The notes beneath the pieces are model-generated. The model did no database searches. It saw only the letters and a list, made by a program, of their open reading frames with translations, and was not told where the DNA came from. Shown one piece after another: positions 6,732 through 13,181 of a stretch of 13,181 bases of DNA; within the stretch, counting starts at the first letter, position 1, and each line of letters begins with the position of its first letter. Position numbers and translations under genes: made by a program. The stretch lies in NCBI GenBank assembly GCA_029554925.1, contig JAKPUV010001295.1, positions 1-13,181 on the forward strand, in the 5' to 3' direction. Origin of the DNA: Candidatus Hydrogenedentota bacterium (GTDB lineage Bacteria; Hydrogenedentota; Hydrogenedentia; Hydrogenedentales; CAITNO01).

Positions 6732-6737
6732 ATTATG
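6732..6737 (-). promoter_or_regulatory. Possible -10 element for the exported EF-hand gene
   Basis: On the minus strand CATAAT (5 of 6 matches to TATAAT) lies about 22 bases before the ATG at 6709 and just ahead of the AGGAGG ribosome binding site. No good -35 is seen at the right spacing; the best match is about 3 of 6. The implied leader is very short, so this is a weak candidate. Confidence 0.25.
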
Positions 6738-6811
6738 CGAGTGCGGCCCGCTTGGTTCCAGCGGCCGGAGCCTTCCTGATTGCCGCAGAGACGGTCCTGC
6801 CGGGACACAAG

Positions 6812-6906
6812 AGGGCGCAGCAAGCAGCGCCCCTACCTGCCCATGACCGGGGCAGACGCGAAACCACGGGACGAACCTCCTGTAGGGGCGCTGCTTGCCG
6901 CGCCCT
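6812..6906. repeat. Inverted repeat with 25-bp arms and inner hairpin (dispersed-repeat type)
   Basis: The left arm at 6812-6836 and right arm at 6882-6906 are reverse complements over 25 bp with one mismatch, separated by 45 bases. The arms read inward to GCAAGCAGCGCCCCTAC and outward from GTAGGGGCGCTGCTTGC. Inside, CTGCCC at 6837-6842 pairs with GGGCAG at 6850-6855 around a 7-base loop. No transposase and no run of T adjoin it, so it looks like a MITE-like or REP-like intergenic element rather than a terminator. The short segment TGTAGGGGCG recalls intergenic repeats common in high-GC environmental genomes (from memory). It separates the HAD gene from the exported EF-hand gene. Confidence 0.75.
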
Positions 6907-6960
6907 GGAGCGAACTCGCAGTCCATCGCGTATTCGGCGGTCTAGCCTCGCTGGGGGCGG

Positions 6961-7611
6961 TCAGAACCGTTCCGCGAGCAGGTCGGGCAGGTCGGTGAAG
7001 CGTTCCAGGCGGATGTCGGCTTCCTGGTGTTCGGCGGGGTTGCCGAAACCGTAGGTTGCGGCGACGGCGATGAGGCGGTTTTCGTGGGCGGCGCGGAGGT
7101 CGTCGGCGCGGTCGCCGATGACGGCGCCGGGGCCGCCGCCGAGTTCGGCGAGGAGTTCGCCGACCATGATGGGTTTCCCCTCGGGCCTTGCGCCGCGCGC
7201 GCGGACGCCGTGGAAGAGGGGGCGCAGGCGGTGGGCGTCGAGGAAGGTGTCCACGTAGTCCTGGGGGCCGTTGGAGCAGACGGCGAGGCGGTGTCCGGCG
7301 TCGCGGAGGCGCTGGAGGGTTTCGGGGACGCCGTCGTAGAGGCGGCCCTCCTCGCCGATGAGGCGCAGTTCGAGGGCGTTGGTCTCGGCGACGATCTCCT
7401 CCATCTGTCCGGGGGGGCAGAGGGAGGCGAGCCAGGCCTCATAGGCCGCGACGGACTTGCCGAAGAACGAGCAGATGACGGCGGCGTCGGGCTCGGCGAG
7501 GCCGCGTGCGCGGAGGGTGCGCTGGACGGCGGGGACGGTCACGCGCTCCGTCTGGAGGAGGGTGCCGTCCACATCAAAGACGAGCAGGGCGGAGGGTCGG
7601 CCTTCCGTCAC
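6961..7611 (-). CDS. HAD-family phosphatase (phosphoglycolate phosphatase-like)
   Basis: A 216-residue haloacid dehalogenase superfamily hydrolase, probably a cytoplasmic phosphatase acting on a small phosphorylated metabolite. Motif I is FDVDGTLL, with nucleophile D13 and acid D15. Motif II is S113 in VCSNG. Motif III is K146 in EGKPIM. Motif IV is GDRADD at 166-171, which binds magnesium. The helical stretch 20-90 is the alpha cap typical of the Gph/PGMB-like subfamily. The start is a GTG at 7611 that overlaps the carA stop (GTGA, 7608-7611), so translation is probably coupled to carA; no strong ribosome binding site is needed or seen. The substrate cannot be read from sequence. A phosphoglycolate-type role is only the nearest family label, and repair or nucleotide-salvage roles are equally open. 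The superfamily call is secure. Confidence 0.9.
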   Translation of the reverse strand: MTEGRPSALLVFDVDGTLLQTERVTVPAVQRTLRARGLAEPDAAVICSFFGKSVAAYEAWLASLCPPGQMEEIVAETNALELRLIGEEGRLYDGVPETLQRLRDAGHRLAVCSNGPQDYVDTFLDAHRLRPLFHGVRARGARPEGKPIMVGELLAELGGGPGAVIGDRADDLRAAHENRLIAVAATYGFGNPAEHQEADIRLERFTDLPDLLAERF

Positions 7612-8714
7612 TGGGCGGCCCTGGCGGCCTGGTAGTCGTCCATGAGCCGCGTGAACTTCTCAAAGAGGTAGCGGCTGTCGTGGGGGCCCGGGGAGGCCTC
7701 GGGATGGTACTGGACGCTGAAGATGGGCAGCTTCCTGTGGGCCATGCCCGAGCAGGTCTTGTCGTTCAGGTGGAGGTGCGTGAACTCGACCTCGTCCGGA
7801 TCAAGGGAGGAGGGGTCCACGGCGAACCCGTGGTTCTGCGCGGTGATCTCCACCTTGCCGGTGACGGTGTTGAGGACGGGCTGGTTGCCGCCGCGGTGGC
7901 CGAATTTCAGCTTGTAGGTGGTGCCGCCGAAGGCGTGGCCGAGGATCTGGTGGCCGAGGCAGATGCCGAAGATGGGCACGCGCTTCTCCATGAGCGCCTG
8001 GACGGTCGGGTAGACATAGGGCAGGGCGGCGGGGTCGCCGGGGCCGTTGGAGAGGAAGACGCCGTCGGGGTTGAGGGCCATGACCTCGTCGGGGCCGGCG
8101 GTGGCGGGGAGGAGGGTGACCTCGCAGCCCGCGTCGGCCAGGAGCCGCAGGATGTTGCGCTTGATGCCGTAGTCCATGGCGACCACGCGGTACTTCGGCG
8201 CGGCCGGGGCGGGCCAGGCGGACGGCTCGCGGAGGGTGACCTCCTTCACGAAGTCGCTGCCCGCCATGTCGGCGCCCGCGCGGGCCTTGGCCACGAGGGA
8301 GTCGGGGTTGAGGTCGGTGGTGCTGATGACGGCCTTCATGGCGCCCTTGGTGCGGAGGAGGCGGGTGATGCGGCGGGTGTCCACGCCGTCAATGGCGACG
8401 ACATTGTGCTTGCGGAGGTATTCCGGCAGGCTGGCGGTGGCGCGCCAGTTGCTCGGCTCGAAACAGCACTCGCGCATGACAAAGCCGCGGACATAGGGGT
8501 GGCCGGACTCCACGTCGTCCTCGTTCACCCCGTAGTTGCCGATGTGGGGGTAGGTCATGGTGACGATCTGGCCGGCGTAGGAGGGGTCCGTCAGGATTTC
8601 CTGGTAGCCCGTCATGCTCGTGTTAAAGACCAGCTCGCCCTCGGACTCGCCCTCGGCGCCCACGGCCCGGCCTTCCAGCACTGTCCCGTCTTCCGTCGCC
8701 AGGATCGCTTTCAT
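7608..8714 (-). CDS. carA: Carbamoyl-phosphate synthase small (glutaminase) subunit
   Basis: CarA splits glutamine and passes ammonia to CarB, which makes carbamoyl phosphate for pyrimidines and arginine in the cytoplasm. The 368 residues match the family length. The N-terminal domain includes LVFNTSMTGYQEI and GNYGVNEDD. The C-terminal class I glutamine amidotransferase begins near 175 (YRVVAMDYGIKRNILR). Its triad is complete: C252 in GICLGHQ, with H337 and E339 in QYHPEASPGP. LSNGPGDP at 221-228 and HGFAVD are also family signatures. The ATG at 8714 is chosen because GGGAGAA lies about 8 bases upstream and MKAILATEDG is the usual start; the frame is open 34 codons further, but that stretch has no family resemblance. 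It is the first gene of a two-gene unit with the HAD phosphatase. carB is not in the window. Confidence 0.97.
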   Translation of the reverse strand: MKAILATEDGTVLEGRAVGAEGESEGELVFNTSMTGYQEILTDPSYAGQIVTMTYPHIGNYGVNEDDVESGHPYVRGFVMRECCFEPSNWRATASLPEYLRKHNVVAIDGVDTRRITRLLRTKGAMKAVISTTDLNPDSLVAKARAGADMAGSDFVKEVTLREPSAWPAPAAPKYRVVAMDYGIKRNILRLLADAGCEVTLLPATAGPDEVMALNPDGVFLSNGPGDPAALPYVYPTVQALMEKRVPIFGICLGHQILGHAFGGTTYKLKFGHRGGNQPVLNTVTGKVEITAQNHGFAVDPSSLDPDEVEFTHLHLNDKTCSGMAHRKLPIFSVQYHPEASPGPHDSRYLFEKFTRLMDDYQAARAAQ

Positions 8715-8752
8715 GGTAGGGTTCTCCCTTTTTGCGGGGGTGATTTGCGCGA

Positions 8753-8761
8753 AGTATACCA
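8753..8761 (-). promoter_or_regulatory. Extended -10 promoter for carA
   Basis: On the minus strand the sequence reads TGGTATACT: a TATACT -10 box (8758-8753, 5 of 6 matches) preceded by TG-N, the extended -10 motif. A recognisable -35 is missing, which extended -10 promoters tolerate. Transcription would start near 8746, giving a leader of about 31 bases that contains the ribosome binding site. No attenuator or PyrR-type structure is apparent in so short a leader. Confidence 0.55.
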
Positions 8762-8878
8762 GATTTCCGGGGGGCGGCGTCGGGGCGGGGCGGACCACCC
8801 AGGGCAATCGCACCAAAATGCGCCTTGAGAAGTGGCTGCCAGCGGCATGGGCGGTCCTCGGTTATGTGATTTTTCTGT

Positions 8879-8981
8879 TGTCCCAACGGGACATCCGCCT
8901 ATAGCCCAGGCCAGGCCGCCGCCCGAAGGGCCAGGTTTTCCCTGGGAATGAGGCGCCAATGGAACTTGCCCTGAAAGGGCA
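8879..8981. repeat. Multi-hairpin dispersed repeat (REP-like)
   Basis: Three short stems follow one another. The first is TGTCCC-AAC-GGGACA at 8879-8893. The second is CCCAGG at 8905-8910 with CCTGGG at 8941-8946. The third is TGCCCT-GAA-AGGGCA at 8967-8981. I recognise this order, with the ACGGGACA, CCCAGG...CCTGGG and CCCTGAAAGGGC segments, as a modular intergenic repeat common in planctomycete-like genomes; that is memory, not a search. The 8715-9119 gap has no convincing gene: it holds the carA promoter, this element and the stem at 9005-9037, and nothing else seen. The frames through it lack ribosome binding sites and codon bias. Confidence 0.6.
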
Positions 8982-9004
8982 GCCGAAATTCTCACGTCTG
9001 AAAG

Positions 9005-9037
9005 AAGACGAGGCAGGCGTCCCGCCTGCCTTGTCTT
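9005..9037 (-). terminator. Terminator-like hairpin downstream of the secreted glycosidase pair
   Basis: AAGACGAGGCAGGCG at 9005-9019 pairs with CGCCTGCCTTGTCTT at 9023-9037 around a 3-base loop, about 15 bp with one mismatch. On the minus strand the stem is followed by TCTTTC, a partial T-tract. It lies 83 bases after the stop at 9120, so it would end that transcript. The GCAGGCG/CGCCTGC core also resembles a common dispersed palindrome, so it may be a repeat acting as a terminator. Confidence 0.5.
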
Positions 9038-9119
9038 TGGGTGCCCGTCCCTATTTCGGCGCTGGTTGGGGGATTGGCGGAGGCCGAAGCCGTCGCGGGA
9101 ACCAATAGGAAGACCCGCG

Positions 9120-10982
9120 TCACTTCCCCGGGGTGGTCAGCGCCACGAATGCGGTGGCGCCGGGGCCGATTTCGAGGGTGATGGGGGATGCGGCGGGGTA
9201 GGTCTTGCCGGAGCGCCATTCGGTGGCGGAGGCCCAGGGCGCGCGCGGGGTCAGGGTCACGCAGGCGACGGCGGCCGGGTCGGTGACGGCCGGCTGGTCC
9301 GGCTTCTTGGCGACCCCGGCGTTGTTGACCAGTTCGACGACCCAGCCGTCCGGCAGGCGGTTGACGGCGTACTGGACCGGGTCTCCCGCCACGGCGACGG
9401 GCAGCAGCTCGTCGCGCAGGCGGGCGAGGCGGTCGTTGGCGACGGCGGCGGGGCGTCCCGTTTCGGGGTTTGTCCACGGCTCCAGCACCTCGACCGCGCC
9501 CTGGCGGGCGACGCGCTCGAAGCCTTCGCCCAGGGCGTCCCGGTGGCGGGGCGCCATGAGCACGCGGCTGCCCCGGCGCAGGGCCTTCTCCAGTTCGGAG
9601 AGGAATCCGTCGTCGAAGGTGATATCGCCGGCGAGCAGGATGACCGGGTAGGCGGGCAGCACCTCCGGCGGCACGCTGGTCAGAAGCACGTCGAAGATCT
9701 CCCCGCAGGGCGTGGGGCGCAGGTAGCGGCCCTCGGGATTAACCGGGTCCGGCGGGAAGTGGATGTGGTCCGCGTCCGGGAAAAGCTGGTGATCGAAGAG
9801 GTCGCGGAGTTCCACGTCCCCCGGCGTGGGCTCCAGGATGCCCCACGGCTTCTCCATGTACCCGTTGTACCCGGCGAGGTGGTCGAGGACGACGGCGACG
9901 GGCGTGTACGGCACGCCGCGGTCGTGGTCCCGCATGAACCGGAACACCTCCGCCGCCCTGCGCCCGTGCTCCGTGAGGGTCCAGGGGGCCTCCGGCTTCT
10001 CGAAGAAGATGGCGATGCTGTTCTCCGGGGTGACCAGGGCGGCCCCGGCGAACCACGCGTGGAGCCACAGGCGCTCGTAGAGGCTGAGCGAGTGCCCGGC
10101 GTCGAGTCCGCGCGCGCCGCCCGCCTCGCGGCGCAGGGGGCCGCTGGTGGTGCACGCGCCGGAGAACCACGGGCTCACCTGGATGGACCACGGCAGGTCC
10201 CACTGGCGCGCCGCGCCGCGCGCGAAGGCGATCTTGGACTGGGTGAACGCGATGTTCTCGCCCAGTTCCAGGCCGACGCAGCGCGCGCCCCATTCGGCGG
10301 CGTAGGCCTCGTAGTGCGAGTGGCCGGTCACGCTCATGACGCGGCCCAGCAGGTCACGGCTGCGGTTCATGAAATAGGCGCGCAGGGTTTCATAGCACTC
10401 CCGGCGGGATTCGGGGCGGCGCTCATAGCCCGCCAGTCCCGGCGGACGCATCCGGTGTTTGTACGCCTCGTAGTTCGCGCCGAAATTGTCCCGCCACCAC
10501 GGCTCGTTGCACGACAGGTTGTGGAAGTAGTAGCCCCACTCGCCGAGCTGCACCGCCGTGAACACGCCGGCCGCGTCCATGGCGGCCAGGGCCGCCTCGT
10601 TCTCCGGGCCGGTGGTGCCGCGCCCGCCGACCACCTGCATGTCCCCGGCGGGATAGCAGACCACGGGCCACCCGACCGTCGCCAGAAAGTCGAAGAGCGG
10701 CTTCGCCGCGGGCACCGGCGACGGCCCGGGGTCAAACCCGTTCCCCAGCCCCTGCTCCCTCATGACGGCGACCAATTCCTTCAGCGTCTCCAGGTCGCCG
10801 GGCGTGCCGTACATGCTGAAGACCACCCCGTCCTGCCCGGGCAGCGGGCGCACCCGCAGCGGGCCCCCGGCCAACGCGGCATGATCCGGAAAGGCGGCGG
10901 CCGCCCCGGCGGCGGCGAGAAGGCATAATGCGGCCGCGCGCATTCCGTTGGCGGTCCCGGCCGGGAAAGGGATGCGGGTCAT
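9120..10982 (-). CDS. Secreted putative glycoside hydrolase (barrel plus amidotransferase-like domain)
   Basis: A 620-residue exported protein with no firm family name. Residues 14-38 form a signal peptide (MRAAALCLLAAAGAAAAF). Residues 50-345 look like an alpha/beta barrel with acids in glycosidase-like contexts: E148 in LGEWGYYFH, E239 and E242 in GLELGEN, and E320 in LVTPENS. Residues 360-480 resemble the Rossmann-like domain seen after GH42-type barrels, for example YPVILLAGD and LRRGSRVLMAP. The tail (about 520-620) looks like a beta-sandwich. The start ATG at 10982 overlaps the stop of the upstream gene as ATGA, implying translational coupling. A second ATG 13 codons inside (10943) would give a tighter signal peptide and is a real alternative. 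It is paired with the GxGYxYP protein, so both probably act on the same extracellular glycan. Catalysis is inferred and the substrate is unknown. Confidence 0.75.
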   Translation of the reverse strand: MTRIPFPAGTANGMRAAALCLLAAAGAAAAFPDHAALAGGPLRVRPLPGQDGVVFSMYGTPGDLETLKELVAVMREQGLGNGFDPGPSPVPAAKPLFDFLATVGWPVVCYPAGDMQVVGGRGTTGPENEAALAAMDAAGVFTAVQLGEWGYYFHNLSCNEPWWRDNFGANYEAYKHRMRPPGLAGYERRPESRRECYETLRAYFMNRSRDLLGRVMSVTGHSHYEAYAAEWGARCVGLELGENIAFTQSKIAFARGAARQWDLPWSIQVSPWFSGACTTSGPLRREAGGARGLDAGHSLSLYERLWLHAWFAGAALVTPENSIAIFFEKPEAPWTLTEHGRRAAEVFRFMRDHDRGVPYTPVAVVLDHLAGYNGYMEKPWGILEPTPGDVELRDLFDHQLFPDADHIHFPPDPVNPEGRYLRPTPCGEIFDVLLTSVPPEVLPAYPVILLAGDITFDDGFLSELEKALRRGSRVLMAPRHRDALGEGFERVARQGAVEVLEPWTNPETGRPAAVANDRLARLRDELLPVAVAGDPVQYAVNRLPDGWVVELVNNAGVAKKPDQPAVTDPAAVACVTLTPRAPWASATEWRSGKTYPAASPITLEIGPGATAFVALTTPGK

Positions 10983-12988
10983 GGCGTTGGTTCTTTCTGT
11001 TGCGGGGCGTCTTGTGGGGAGCGGATGCGGCGGAGTTCGGCCAGGGCGGCGGACTGGTTCTCCGGGGTGCCCAGGGGGCGCGCGGCGAGCCCGTCCAGGA
11101 AGGCGCGCGCGGCGGCGCGGCGGTCCTCGGGCAGGGATTCATCATCCGCCAGCTCCCGGGCGAGGGCGCGCAGGGTTTCGGCGGGCTTCGCCGCCAGCCG
11201 CAGGCGCCAGAGCATCTCCTCGGGGCTGACCACGAAGACACCGGGACCGAGACCTTCCACGCACCACTGCACGGGTTCGAGTCCGCGCCGCGCCGCGCCG
11301 GGGGGCGCGGGGCGTTTTTTGGTGATCTCCTCCGAGAGGAGGTCGTCCGGGTCGCGGGCGGGCTGGAACTCGGACCATGCGTGGACAACGGTCCAGTCGA
11401 AGCGGGCGGTGGCCTCCTCGTGGAACGACGCGGCGGCGGTGTTGATGTCGCGGGCCACCTTGGCGGGCGGACCGTTGTTCTCCACCCGCGACAGGCCGGC
11501 CCAAATGCCGTAGCGCGCGGAGACCACGGGGACGGGGTCGCCCGCCGCGTTCTCCACCCAGCGCACCTCGCCCAGGCCCGCGTTGTAGGGGTAGTACTGG
11601 ATGGCGAGGAACCCGGCCAGCCGGGGCATGCGCCGGGCGATGGCGGCGTACACCGCCATCGCGGCGTCGCAGTCCCAGTCGTTGGACAGGAGGATGAGCA
11701 CGCGCACGCCGAGGCGGTTGCCGCGTTCGGCGAACTGCGCGGCGCGCGCCTCCACGGCGGCGGCGCGGTCCGGCGTGTCCGCGCCGTACTCGTCCGGGTA
11801 GTAGTACCCGGCGCCGAAGGAGAGGACGTAGTCGTTCGGCAGGGCGGTGCGGTTGAGGTGGGCCAGGGCGGGCACGGCGGTCTGCGACAGGTCGAAGACC
11901 GGGACGGTCCAGCCCATGGGGAACTTGCCCCGGGCGGGGGACTGCCAGTAGTCGCGGTGGTCGAAGAAGTTGCCCAGGCTCCACTGCACGTTGTCGCCGT
12001 CGCTCATGACGAAGGCCGTGAAGTGGGTTTCCGGGTCCGGTTCCAGCAGGAGCGGGTCGAACGTGGCCGACGGGTTGATCCGCAGGGCCGCCCATCCCCC
12101 GGCGGCCTCCGGCGTCACCGACGCCAGCGCGGGCAGGTTGAAGGCCCAGTTTGACGCCGTGTTAAAGTGCGCCGTGCGGCTGAGCTGCGACGTGGCGTGG
12201 TACTCGTCGCCGCCGTTCCAGCCGAAGACCGGCGCATTCGGCGCGAGGCGGCGCAGGGCGGCCTCCGTGGTTTCGTTGACCCCGAAGACCACCAGGCTCC
12301 GCGACGCGACGGCGTGGTCGCGCATGTGGGGGGCCTTGGGGTCGAGCAGGTGGATCCAGGCGCGGGAGCACGCCTCTGCGCGCTCGCGCAGGAGCCACGC
12401 CTCGTCCAGGTCCCGCGCGTCCAGCAGGCAGGGCAGCCCCAGTTCCTTGAACTTCGCCTCCGCGCGCCCGTCCACGATGAGGGCGCCCAGCTCCGCGGCG
12501 AGGCTGGTGGCGACGTTCACCGACGCGTTGTAGGCCCCCTTTCCGGGGGGCGCCTCGTACATGCCGCGCTCGCTGGCGTCGGCGCGGTAGAGGATGTAGC
12601 CTTTGACCACCCCCCGGTCCGCCTGTTCCCGGACGAGCGCCCACGGGTCGGAAACGTCCGCACGGGCCATGCCCGCCAGACGCGGGGTCTCGTCGCGCCA
12701 GCGCGCCCAGCTCGTGTTGCCCGGCTCGTCCACCCAGAGGTAGGTGTCGCCGCCCCGCTCCCGGACCTCCAGCGCCATCAGGCCGGAAAGCGACTGGAGG
12801 GTGAACACCATGGCGCCAAACACCCCGCCCGGGTCCTCCGGAAAGAGTTTCGGCAGGCCCGCCGCGTCGGCGGTCACGGCGAGTTTCGCCGCCCGGGGGA
12901 AGTCCGGCCAGTACACCGGCGGCTCTTCGGCCCGGCAGGGCGCGTGGGCCGCCAGCACAAGGGAAAAGGCGAGCAGGGCGTTTTTCAT
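10979..12988 (-). CDS. Secreted GxGYxYP-family putative glycoside hydrolase
   Basis: A 669-residue exported protein. Its signal peptide is residues 1-20 (MKNALLAFSLVLAAHAPCRA), with probable cleavage after A20. The family-naming motif is intact: G392-A-G394-Y395-Y-Y397-P398, followed by DEYG. SDGDN at 329-333 and FPMGW at 356-360 are also typical of the C-terminal catalytic-like domain. Residues about 25-310 correspond to the N-terminal GxGYxYP domain (PYWPDF-like start, YILYR, VNVATSLAA). Members are predicted polysaccharide hydrolases found in gut and environmental bacteria; activity is largely untested. The ATG at 12988 is chosen because the signal peptide begins there and CGGAGAA lies about 8 bases upstream; the open frame runs back across the tRNA and is not coding there. 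The C-terminal 80 residues are low-complexity helical. It is the first gene of the coupled pair. Confidence 0.9.
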   Translation of the reverse strand: MKNALLAFSLVLAAHAPCRAEEPPVYWPDFPRAAKLAVTADAAGLPKLFPEDPGGVFGAMVFTLQSLSGLMALEVRERGGDTYLWVDEPGNTSWARWRDETPRLAGMARADVSDPWALVREQADRGVVKGYILYRADASERGMYEAPPGKGAYNASVNVATSLAAELGALIVDGRAEAKFKELGLPCLLDARDLDEAWLLRERAEACSRAWIHLLDPKAPHMRDHAVASRSLVVFGVNETTEAALRRLAPNAPVFGWNGGDEYHATSQLSRTAHFNTASNWAFNLPALASVTPEAAGGWAALRINPSATFDPLLLEPDPETHFTAFVMSDGDNVQWSLGNFFDHRDYWQSPARGKFPMGWTVPVFDLSQTAVPALAHLNRTALPNDYVLSFGAGYYYPDEYGADTPDRAAAVEARAAQFAERGNRLGVRVLILLSNDWDCDAAMAVYAAIARRMPRLAGFLAIQYYPYNAGLGEVRWVENAAGDPVPVVSARYGIWAGLSRVENNGPPAKVARDINTAAASFHEEATARFDWTVVHAWSEFQPARDPDDLLSEEITKKRPAPPGAARRGLEPVQWCVEGLGPGVFVVSPEEMLWRLRLAAKPAETLRALARELADDESLPEDRRAAARAFLDGLAARPLGTPENQSAALAELRRIRSPQDAPQQKEPTP

Positions 12989-13049
12989 GGCGCGTTCTCC
13001 GGAGCGCACACCATACCCGCCCCTGGAGGGCCGTTTCCAGAAAAGGAAA

Positions 13050-13081
13050 CCGGCCCGGACGCTTCGGGGCGTCCGGGCCGG
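13050..13081 (-). terminator. Intrinsic terminator of tRNA-Val
   Basis: CCGGCCCGGACGC at 13050-13062 and GCGTCCGGGCCGG at 13069-13081 form a perfect 13-bp GC-rich stem with a 6-base loop. On the minus strand it is followed by TTTCCTTTT. It starts 13 bases after the tRNA CCA end, the expected place for a tRNA terminator, and it insulates the secreted pair downstream. Confidence 0.85.
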
Positions 13082-13093
13082 AAAACGGCAAAA

Positions 13094-13171
13094 TGGTGGG
13101 CGATAATGGGCTCGAACCATCGACCTCCACGATGTCAACGTGGCGCTCTAACCAAACTGAGCTAATCGCCC
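13094..13171 (-). tRNA. tRNA-Val (anticodon GAC)
   Basis: The reverse complement folds as a complete cloverleaf of 78 bases including an encoded CCA. The acceptor is GGGCGAT with ATCGCCC. The D-arm is GCTC with GAGC. The anticodon arm is CCACG-TTGACAT-CGTGG, giving anticodon GAC (valine, codons GUC and GUU). The variable loop is AGGTC. The T-arm is GATGG-TTCGAGC-CCATT, with one G-T pair. The discriminator is A. A strong terminator follows; the promoter lies beyond the window. Confidence 0.95.
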
Positions 13172-13181
13172 GTGTTTTCAG

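Noticed and set aside
9066..10928. 620-codon plus-strand open frame opposite the secreted barrel gene
   Set aside because: The minus-strand frame has a signal peptide, domain-like composition and an ATGA overlap; the plus frame is G/V/R/A-rich antisense without these.
12989..13138. 50-codon N-terminal extension of the GxGYxYP protein into the tRNA
   Set aside because: It would translate the tRNA and terminator and bury the signal peptide; the start at 12988 has a ribosome binding site and signal sequence.
13094..13171. tRNA-Val 3' end as an integration site
   Set aside because: No second copy of the tRNA end is present in the window, and the neighbouring genes do not look mobile.

Overview
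The window is a GC-rich bacterial chromosomal segment. The lineage is not provable from sequence alone. A secreted GxGYxYP-family protein, an exported protein with a calcium-loop motif, and an interspersed multi-hairpin repeat together suggest an uncultured member of the Hydrogenedentota/Planctomycetota/Lentisphaerota type. This is an inference from family distribution as I remember it.

Layout, left to right. (1) At 1-762 (+) is the 3' part of rfbA (glucose-1-phosphate thymidylyltransferase, dTDP-rhamnose pathway), cut by the window edge. (2) Positions 770-5229 look like an inserted cargo block. It is flanked by a 47-bp direct repeat (723-769 and 5230-5276, one synonymous mismatch) that is the last 13 codons and stop of rfbA plus a few bases. 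The block holds a 1112-aa single-chain restriction-modification enzyme (PD-ExK nuclease, N6-adenine methyltransferase and C-terminal specificity region, without a helicase). It also holds a small coiled-coil/zinc-ribbon protein 36 bp downstream and a 90-aa helical protein of unknown function. The 90-aa gene has its own near-consensus sigma-70 promoter and a long, structured, AT-rich leader. No integrase is visible. (3) At 5294-6709 (-) is an exported hypothetical protein with an EF-hand-like loop, convergent with rfbA. (4) At 6961-8714 (-) is a two-gene unit, carA then a HAD phosphatase, overlapping by GTGA and driven by an extended -10 promoter. (5) At 8715-9119 is an intergenic stretch made mostly of hairpin repeats and a terminator-like stem. 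(6) At 9120-12988 (-) is a translationally coupled pair (ATGA overlap) of secreted proteins: a GxGYxYP putative glycoside hydrolase, then a barrel-like putative glycosidase. (7) At 13050-13171 (-) is tRNA-Val(GAC) followed by a strong intrinsic terminator.

How the parts work together. The ancestral arrangement was probably rfbA and the exported EF-hand gene facing each other tail to tail about 30 bp apart. A host-defence cargo then entered the end of rfbA and left the gene intact by supplying, or duplicating, its 3' end. carA and the HAD gene are housekeeping, although carB is not in the window. The two secreted proteins probably act together on an extracellular or periplasmic carbohydrate. 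The most interesting part is the rfbA-end island: its duplicated target, its helicase-less restriction-modification enzyme and its two small companion genes.
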